Below, in pieces: positions 59,387 through 64,000 of a stretch of 64,000 nt of DNA; position 1 is the stretch's first letter; the number at the start of each line of letters is the position of its first letter. Under the pieces are notes generated by a model, which ran no database searches, was not told the origin of the DNA, and worked only from the letters and a program-made list of their open reading frames with translations. The stretch comes from Bryobacterales bacterium (GTDB lineage: Bacteria; Acidobacteriota; Terriglobia; Bryobacterales; Bryobacteraceae), in NCBI GenBank assembly GCA_020851555.1, contig JADZCM010000040.1, positions 18,756 through 82,755 of the forward strand, in the 5' to 3' direction. The translations under genes were made by a program, and so were the position numbers.

Positions 59387-60282
59387 GCTGCGAATGGATC
59401 AGAAGCGTGCTTTCGCTTTTCCTCTACGGAGAGCTCAGCTTCGAAGATGAGGAGCGGGTCCACGGTCACCTGGAGACCTGTGAGTCCTGCCGGGCGGCGC
59501 TGGAGCGCGAACGGGCCTTGCACGCGGCGCTCGACGGCGCGGCCCTGGAGCCTTCACCGGAGTTGCTGGCCCAGTGCCGGACCCGGCTCCGTGAATCCCT
59601 GCGGCGCGAATCCGCGCGGGAGGGATGGCTGGCCCGCCTGTGGGCGTGGTCCGGCAGGCCGGTCTCGCCCGCCCTGCTGCGTCCCGCCACGGCGCTGGCG
59701 CTGGTTGCCGCGGGCTTCTTCGGCGCGCGGCTGATGCCCACTTCGCAGCCGCCCGCCGAGCCTGCCGCTCCGGTAGCCACCCAGGTGCGCTACCTGCAAC
59801 CGGAACCCTCCGGCGGCGTCAGGATCGTACTGGACGAAACGCGCGAGCGGACTCTGTTGGGAAGCCCCGGTGAAGCCCCCATTCAGCAACTGGTGCTGGA
59901 GGCGGCGCAGGACCCCTCCGATCCCGGGCTGCGCCTCGACTCCCTCGACATCCTTCGGCCGCACAGCGAGTCCCCGGGGGTCCGACAGGCCTTCTTGCGC
60001 GCGCTGCGCAGCGACCCCAACGCGGGGGTCCGGTTGAAGGCCATCGAGGGCCTGCGTTCCTACGCGGCCGACCCCGAGGTCCGGTCGGCCCTGGCTGTAG
60101 TTCTTCTTTCCGACGACAATGTCGGGGTCCGCACCCAGGCTATCGATCTGCTCGTCGAAAACCGGTCGCCGGCGGTGGTCGGCATTCTCCAGCAGGCCAT
60201 CGAACGCGAGCGCGACACTTACATACGCGAGCGTGTCCAGAAAGCGCTCCTGGAGATGAACGCCTCCATGGGCGCGTTCTGA
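59383..60282 (+). CDS. Zinc-finger anti-sigma factor with periplasmic HEAT repeats
   Basis: 299 residues. N-terminal ZAS domain with Cys3 and His29-x3-Cys33-x2-Cys36 (HLETCESC), the motif that binds the cognate sigma. One TM at about 100-118. The periplasmic part has no known sensor domain but HEAT-like helical repeats (about 170-295, RQAFLRALRSDPNAGVRLKAIEGL and VRTQAIDLLVEN). The start overlaps the sigma gene by four bases. HEAT repeats on an anti-sigma factor are unusual and suggest sensing by protein-protein contact. Confidence 0.9.
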   Translation: MSCEWIRSVLSLFLYGELSFEDEERVHGHLETCESCRAALERERALHAALDGAALEPSPELLAQCRTRLRESLRRESAREGWLARLWAWSGRPVSPALLRPATALALVAAGFFGARLMPTSQPPAEPAAPVATQVRYLQPEPSGGVRIVLDETRERTLLGSPGEAPIQQLVLEAAQDPSDPGLRLDSLDILRPHSESPGVRQAFLRALRSDPNAGVRLKAIEGLRSYAADPEVRSALAVVLLSDDNVGVRTQAIDLLVENRSPAVVGILQQAIERERDTYIRERVQKALLEMNASMGAF

Positions 60283-60350
60283 GTGGTGACACTCCCATGC
60301 CGTGCTCGTCTAACCGGGTGGTGTTAGTCAGAGCACCATCCGGAGGTTAT

Positions 60351-61244
60351 ATGAGACATCTAAGAGCAGCGGTTCTGCCGGCCTGCCTGGCCATGCTGGG
60401 AATCGCCGGCGCTCAGGAGATCCCGTTTGCGGCGCCGCAGGTCCGGGCAATCGCGCTTAACGCCGGCAGCTACCTGGGGGTCGGCGTCGCCGATGTGACA
60501 GCCGACCGCGCTCAAGCCCTCAAGTTGAAGGAAGAGCGCGGGGTCGAGATCACGCGCGTCGAGGATGACAGCCCCGCGGCCAAAGCCGGCTTGAAGACGG
60601 GCGACGTGGTGCTGGAGTATAACGGCCAGCGCGTGGAAGGCACCGAACAGTTTGTCCGCATGGTGCGCGAGACGCCCGAAGGCAGGCAGGCAAGGCTGGT
60701 AGTGAGCCGCGACGGCGTCACGCAGACCTTGACGGCGACCATCGGCGCCCGCAGACTCCGCGGAGGCATCATCAGCCCGCCGTTCGACACTGAAGGATTC
60801 AGACAGGAGATGGAGAAACTGCGGGAGCAAGGTCGCATCATGCCCGACATCCCCCGTCCCAACCTTTCCTGGCAGAGCGGCGTGCTCGGCGTCGAGGCCG
60901 AGCAACTCGGCTCTCAGCTCGCCGAATACTTCGGGGTGAAAGAAGGCGTGCTGGTGCGCTCAGTTAATCGGGATTCCGCTGCTGAGAAGGCAGGCATCAA
61001 GGCCGGCGACGTAATCCTGAAGGTCGATGAGGTCAAGGTGGTAAGCCCGCGCGACGTCACCGCCGCCATCCGCAAACTCGGCCCCAAGACGACCTTCCCC
61101 GTCGCGCTCGTGCGTAACCACAAGGAGTTGTCGGTTTCAGTCACCTTGCCGAAGATCGAAGGGCGCCCCGTTCCCGGCCGTCCTGCCGCGCCGGCCGCCC
61201 CCGCGCCGCCGGCGCGTCCGGTGAGAAGCGGCCCTATGTTGTGA
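60351..61244 (+). CDS. Exported twin-PDZ protein, no protease domain
   Basis: 297 residues. CGGAGG Shine-Dalgarno, signal peptide ending GIAGAQ. PDZ1 at about 38-130 (YLGVGVADVTADRA...VEITRVEDDSPAAKAGLKTGDVVLEYNGQRV) and PDZ2 at about 175-265 (VLGVEAEQL...VNRDSAAEKAGIKAGDVILKVDEVKV). It ends in a Pro/Ala-rich tail. The Ser protease domain of DegP-type enzymes is missing. Its place right after the sigma/anti-sigma pair suggests it binds exposed C-termini of outer-membrane proteins and talks to the anti-sigma (inference). Confidence 0.9.
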   Translation: MRHLRAAVLPACLAMLGIAGAQEIPFAAPQVRAIALNAGSYLGVGVADVTADRAQALKLKEERGVEITRVEDDSPAAKAGLKTGDVVLEYNGQRVEGTEQFVRMVRETPEGRQARLVVSRDGVTQTLTATIGARRLRGGIISPPFDTEGFRQEMEKLREQGRIMPDIPRPNLSWQSGVLGVEAEQLGSQLAEYFGVKEGVLVRSVNRDSAAEKAGIKAGDVILKVDEVKVVSPRDVTAAIRKLGPKTTFPVALVRNHKELSVSVTLPKIEGRPVPGRPAAPAAPAPPARPVRSGPML

Positions 61245-61413
61245 TTCCGCACCGCCCGGGAGCGCGGCGCCGGTTCTGCGTTGGAGTTTCAAGGAGCGCA
61301 TCCGGGACTGCCGGAGACAACATGCCCTGCCTGAGGCGAACCTGCGCCGCCGGCGGCGGGTGACTTGAACCCGCAGGGCGGCGTTCAGAGGCGCTGCGGA
61401 AACGGCGAACCGG

Positions 61414-62106
61414 CTACCGGAGCCGCCGCCACGCCAGGCCGAGCAGCGCAAGGCCGGCGCCCAGCAGGCCGAACGTGGAAGGTTCGGGTATCTGACCGCC
61501 CTCCCCCGGGTCTCCAAAGGCGACATTGTCGACGCCTTCGGCTCCGTAATACGGGTCGTTCAGGGCCAGCCAGAATATCGGCCCCCCGTCGGAAATCACG
61601 CCAAAAAACTCGCCGTGGAGAACGCCCGTAATCCCCAGCAACTCGTCACCCGCTCCGTAGACCGAGACGGTGAGGCTGCCACCGCCCCCGCCGTCGAACG
61701 TATACGCATCGAATCCGATGGCGTGGACCGGCGTCAGGAGGCGAATGATCAGGCTGTCGGAATAGTAGTTGCTAAGGATCAATTTGGATGACGTACCGAA
61801 AAAACTGGCGCCGGCAAGCGCGAGTTCCTCGCCCTGGTGCAATTCCGAACTGTTGAATTGGATGCCGGGCAGGATTGCGCCGAGCGAAAAACAACCGTTA
61901 TTGCTGGAACTGTCCAGCGGGCCGGGGCAGGCCACAATACCGCCAGGGTCGACTTGGCCGGCTTCAAAAGTCTCGACCGGCAGTCCCGGCGCCGCCGCGT
62001 TGAACGAGGCACGGTCAGTGAACAGGATCAAGCCGGCATGCAAAGGAACAGCAAACAGCAGCAGCAGCAGCAGAGCAGAGTGCCGGAGTAGAGCGCAACG
62101 GACCAT
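61414..62106 (-). CDS. Secreted protein with PEP-CTERM sorting signal
   Basis: 230 residues. N-terminal signal ending LHAG. Beta-rich body with a disulfide-capable Cys pair (VACPGPLDSSSNNGCF), similar to surface proteins with IGFDAYTFDGGGGGSLTV. The C-terminus is a full PEP-CTERM signal: IPEPSTFGLLGAGLALLGLAWRRLR, that is the PEP motif, a hydrophobic helix and Arg-rich end, which is cut by exosortase. The genome should encode an exosortase, not seen here. Function unknown. Confidence 0.9.
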   Translation of the reverse strand: MVRCALLRHSALLLLLLFAVPLHAGLILFTDRASFNAAAPGLPVETFEAGQVDPGGIVACPGPLDSSSNNGCFSLGAILPGIQFNSSELHQGEELALAGASFFGTSSKLILSNYYSDSLIIRLLTPVHAIGFDAYTFDGGGGGSLTVSVYGAGDELLGITGVLHGEFFGVISDGGPIFWLALNDPYYGAEGVDNVAFGDPGEGGQIPEPSTFGLLGAGLALLGLAWRRLR

Positions 62107-62292
62107 TACTGTTTTTCTCCCGGGGGCATGGCAGCCCTTCGAGAAAGTCTATCACCGCTACACAACGCAGTCAATATGTTGTCAAGGCCCGTCTGACGCC
62201 ACGCGCGGCCGCCATCGGCGTGCAGGCGGAAGATCTGACGGATGCCAGTGGTCCGCCATGGCGAACTCGCGTTCCCGCTATGATGGACACCT

Positions 62293-64000
62293 ATGGAGCC
62301 TGTGACCGATCCCATCCCCGAACGGGGCGTGCGCCGGCGGTGGCTGTCGCGTCTTGGCCCTCCATTGCTGCTGTTCCTGATCTGCGCCGGCTTCTTCTGG
62401 AAGATCGTTCTGACCAACCAGTACACCTGGCTCGAAAGCCCGGATCTGGCGAACCAGGTTCTCCCCTGGCTTCAGTTTCAAGCGGGTGAGTGGCACCGGG
62501 GCCGGGCGCCGCTGTGGGATCCGTACCAGTGGGGCGGCCAGTCTCTCATCGGACAGGCGCAACCGGGGGTCGCCTATCCCCTGAACTGGATCCTCTTTTC
62601 CCTGCCCCTCAAGGACGGGTGGCTGCGCCAGGCTTGGTTGCACTGGTACTTCGTCGTCATCCACTTCATGGCGGCCCTGTTCGCCTACCTGCTGTGCCGG
62701 GATTTGAAGCGGTCGCGTGCGGCTTCCATCGCGGCGGGCTGCGCATTCGCCCTGGGAGGATGGATCGGCACGACGGATTGGCCCCAGATGTTGAACAGCG
62801 CGGTCTGGACGCCCCTGGTGTTCCTGTTCGCTTTACGCAGTCTGCGCGGAGAGCGTCCCGTCGCCAGCGCCGCCGCCGGAGGCGCCTTCTTCGGCCTGGC
62901 GTGGCTGGGCGGGCATCACCAGATCCCGGTCTTCGTGTCGCTGGCAGTGGGCGGCCTGTGGCTGCATGGCTTCTTCCGGGACCGCCGCCCGAACTGGCGC
63001 GTGGGGCGCGCCGCCGTCGTCTTCCTGGTGTTTCTGGGGCTGGTGAGCGCGCTCCAGACGCTCCCCTCCTACGAGTACGGCAAGCTCTCCAAGCGGTGGG
63101 TGGGCGCCGAGGAGCCGAAGGGATGGAACGAGCCGGTACCGTACAACGTACACTCGCAGTATTCGCTGATCCCAACGTCCCTGGTGGCGATCGTACTGCC
63201 CGGCTACAACCGCAACGCGGATCCGTTCATCGGCGTGGCGGCGCTCACCATGGCGCTGCTGGCCGTGGCGCTGGCGTGGAAAGACCGCTGCGTACGGATT
63301 TTTGCCGCGATCGCGGCCGGTGGGCTGCTGTTTTCCCTGGGCCGCAACAACGTGTTCCACGGTGTGTTATACGCCGTGCTGCCCATGGTCGAGAAGGCGC
63401 GAAGCCCCTCTTTCGCCGTCTTCATCTATCACTTCGGAATTGCTGTTTTAACCGCCTATGGAATAGATCATTTCTTGAGACAACCGGAGAGCCCTTGGCC
63501 GCGCCGGGCGGTTCGCGCGCTGTTGGCCTTCGGGGCGGCCGCCTTCACGATACTCGCGGCCCTGGCCGTGAGCCAGAAGCCTCCCGGGGAAGACCGCTTC
63601 GCGGTAATAGCGCTCGGCGCTCTCTTTCTAGCAGCCCTGCTCTACGGCTGGAGGCGCGGCAACGTCGCGCACGGGACTGCCGTCCTGTTGCTGACCGGAC
63701 TGATGCTGATGGAGTTCGGCAACCTGTCCGGCATCTTCTGGCCGAACCGGGAGGAAAGGGCGCGCAACCCCTATCTCTCTAAACTGGCACGGGACTCCGA
63801 GGTCGCCGGCTACCTTCGGGGTTTGCCCTGGCCCGTCCGGATGGAGGCGTCCGACGAGGAGATTCCCTACCCGTTCGGCGACTGGTACGGCATCGACCAA
63901 TTCGGCGGATTCGTGGCCAGCCTCCCGGTCAACCTTCTGCGGCTGCCCTGGCACACCGTCCGCGCCAAGCAGATCTTCGGCGTCAATTACACGGTCAAAC
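62293..64000 (+). CDS. YfhO-like multi-pass membrane protein, 5' part
   Basis: About 569 residues visible; the frame is still open at the window end. No ORF is lost by an earlier start, because an in-frame stop precedes the ATG. Starts with a short cytoplasmic segment, TM1 LLLFLICAGFFWKIVL, then YTWLESPDLANQVLPWLQFQ and LWDPYQWGGQSLIGQAQPGVAYPLNWILF, the region typical of YfhO (PF09586) and related GT-C-like proteins. Eight or more TMs follow in the visible part, and then a periplasmic segment (YPFGDWYGIDQFGGF). Probably a glycosyltransferase of polyprenyl-linked sugars. The end is missing. Confidence 0.85.
   Translation, partial: MEPVTDPIPERGVRRRWLSRLGPPLLLFLICAGFFWKIVLTNQYTWLESPDLANQVLPWLQFQAGEWHRGRAPLWDPYQWGGQSLIGQAQPGVAYPLNWILFSLPLKDGWLRQAWLHWYFVVIHFMAALFAYLLCRDLKRSRAASIAAGCAFALGGWIGTTDWPQMLNSAVWTPLVFLFALRSLRGERPVASAAAGGAFFGLAWLGGHHQIPVFVSLAVGGLWLHGFFRDRRPNWRVGRAAVVFLVFLGLVSALQTLPSYEYGKLSKRWVGAEEPKGWNEPVPYNVHSQYSLIPTSLVAIVLPGYNRNADPFIGVAALTMALLAVALAWKDRCVRIFAAIAAGGLLFSLGRNNVFHGVLYAVLPMVEKARSPSFAVFIYHFGIAVLTAYGIDHFLRQPESPWPRRAVRALLAFGAAAFTILAALAVSQKPPGEDRFAVIALGALFLAALLYGWRRGNVAHGTAVLLLTGLMLMEFGNLSGIFWPNREERARNPYLSKLARDSEVAGYLRGLPWPVRMEASDEEIPYPFGDWYGIDQFGGFVASLPVNLLRLPWHTVRAKQIFGVNYTVK

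Overview
The window is GC-rich bacterial chromosome. Its gene content points to an Acidobacteriota, most likely a Bryobacterales/Solibacter-type soil lineage. This is inferred from family content, not from a marker-gene tree. The hints are: large Oar-like TonB-dependent receptors with a carboxypeptidase-regulatory domain, a VWFA-related protein of the acidobacterial type, a tgt-yajC-secD-secF-tonB-exbB-exbD-exbD-TPR run, DUF1080 and Rid proteins with export signals, a PEP-CTERM protein, and several small proteins of a kind I associate with acidobacteria. LpxD, TonB systems and beta-barrel receptors show a Gram-negative envelope. No phage, insertion sequence, CRISPR array or rRNA was seen. There is one tRNA, tRNA-Ala(CGC).

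Layout. 1-7.4 kb: the 3' end of tgt, then yajC-secD-secF (Sec export) and a TonB/ExbB/ExbD/ExbD energiser with a TPR lipoprotein. 7.4-13 kb: a bifunctional (p)ppGpp enzyme with a striking leader hairpin, a DUF971 protein, a second TonB-like protein on the minus strand, and a ComM/YifB ATPase. 13-20.5 kb, mainly minus strand: a PfkB sugar kinase with a membrane-anchored partner, TrpB2 with an O-methyltransferase, an OmpA-like lipoprotein, an isolated NuoI, and a CoA-disulfide-reductase-like flavoprotein. 20.6-24.8 kb: a full-length TonB-dependent receptor and a DUF1080 protein. 24.8-31.4 kb: tRNA-Ala, two methyltransferases, a drastically shortened aminopeptidase P, a CHASE2 histidine kinase with a sigma-54 response regulator, a 48-residue membrane protein and a glucosaminidase-like protein.

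31.5-38.8 kb: secreted acidobacterial-type proteins (including a tandem duplicate pair), a di-heme cytochrome c peroxidase, a sugar porter, HU and TatA, the last two sharing a bidirectional terminator. 38.8-47 kb: a TlpA-like thioredoxin protein, GalU, a VWFA-related protein, a TonB-receptor-like barrel that lacks its plug, a 64-residue protein, LpxD and a LOG-family protein. 47-55 kb: mostly exported enzymes of presumed carbohydrate or aromatic metabolism (a triple-domain Rid protein, a mannonate-dehydratase-like TIM barrel, an esterase, a dienelactone hydrolase, an exported O-methyltransferase) and a radical SAM/SPASM maturase. 55-64 kb: an MgtA-type P-type ATPase, an ECF sigma factor with a HEAT-repeat anti-sigma factor and a twin-PDZ protein, a PEP-CTERM protein, and the 5' part of a YfhO-like membrane protein that runs off the window.

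How the genes fit together: the window is dominated by envelope functions. SecDF/YajC and TatA export proteins, TonB/ExbBD could energise the large outer-membrane receptors, and many of the remaining proteins carry Sec, Tat or lipoprotein signals, consistent with an oligotrophic polymer degrader. Stress and growth control is represented by (p)ppGpp synthesis, the CHASE2/NtrC two-component pair and the ECF sigma/anti-sigma pair. Gene starts were adjusted where a Shine-Dalgarno, a signal peptide or family length argued for an internal codon. Several genes appear to have leaderless promoters.
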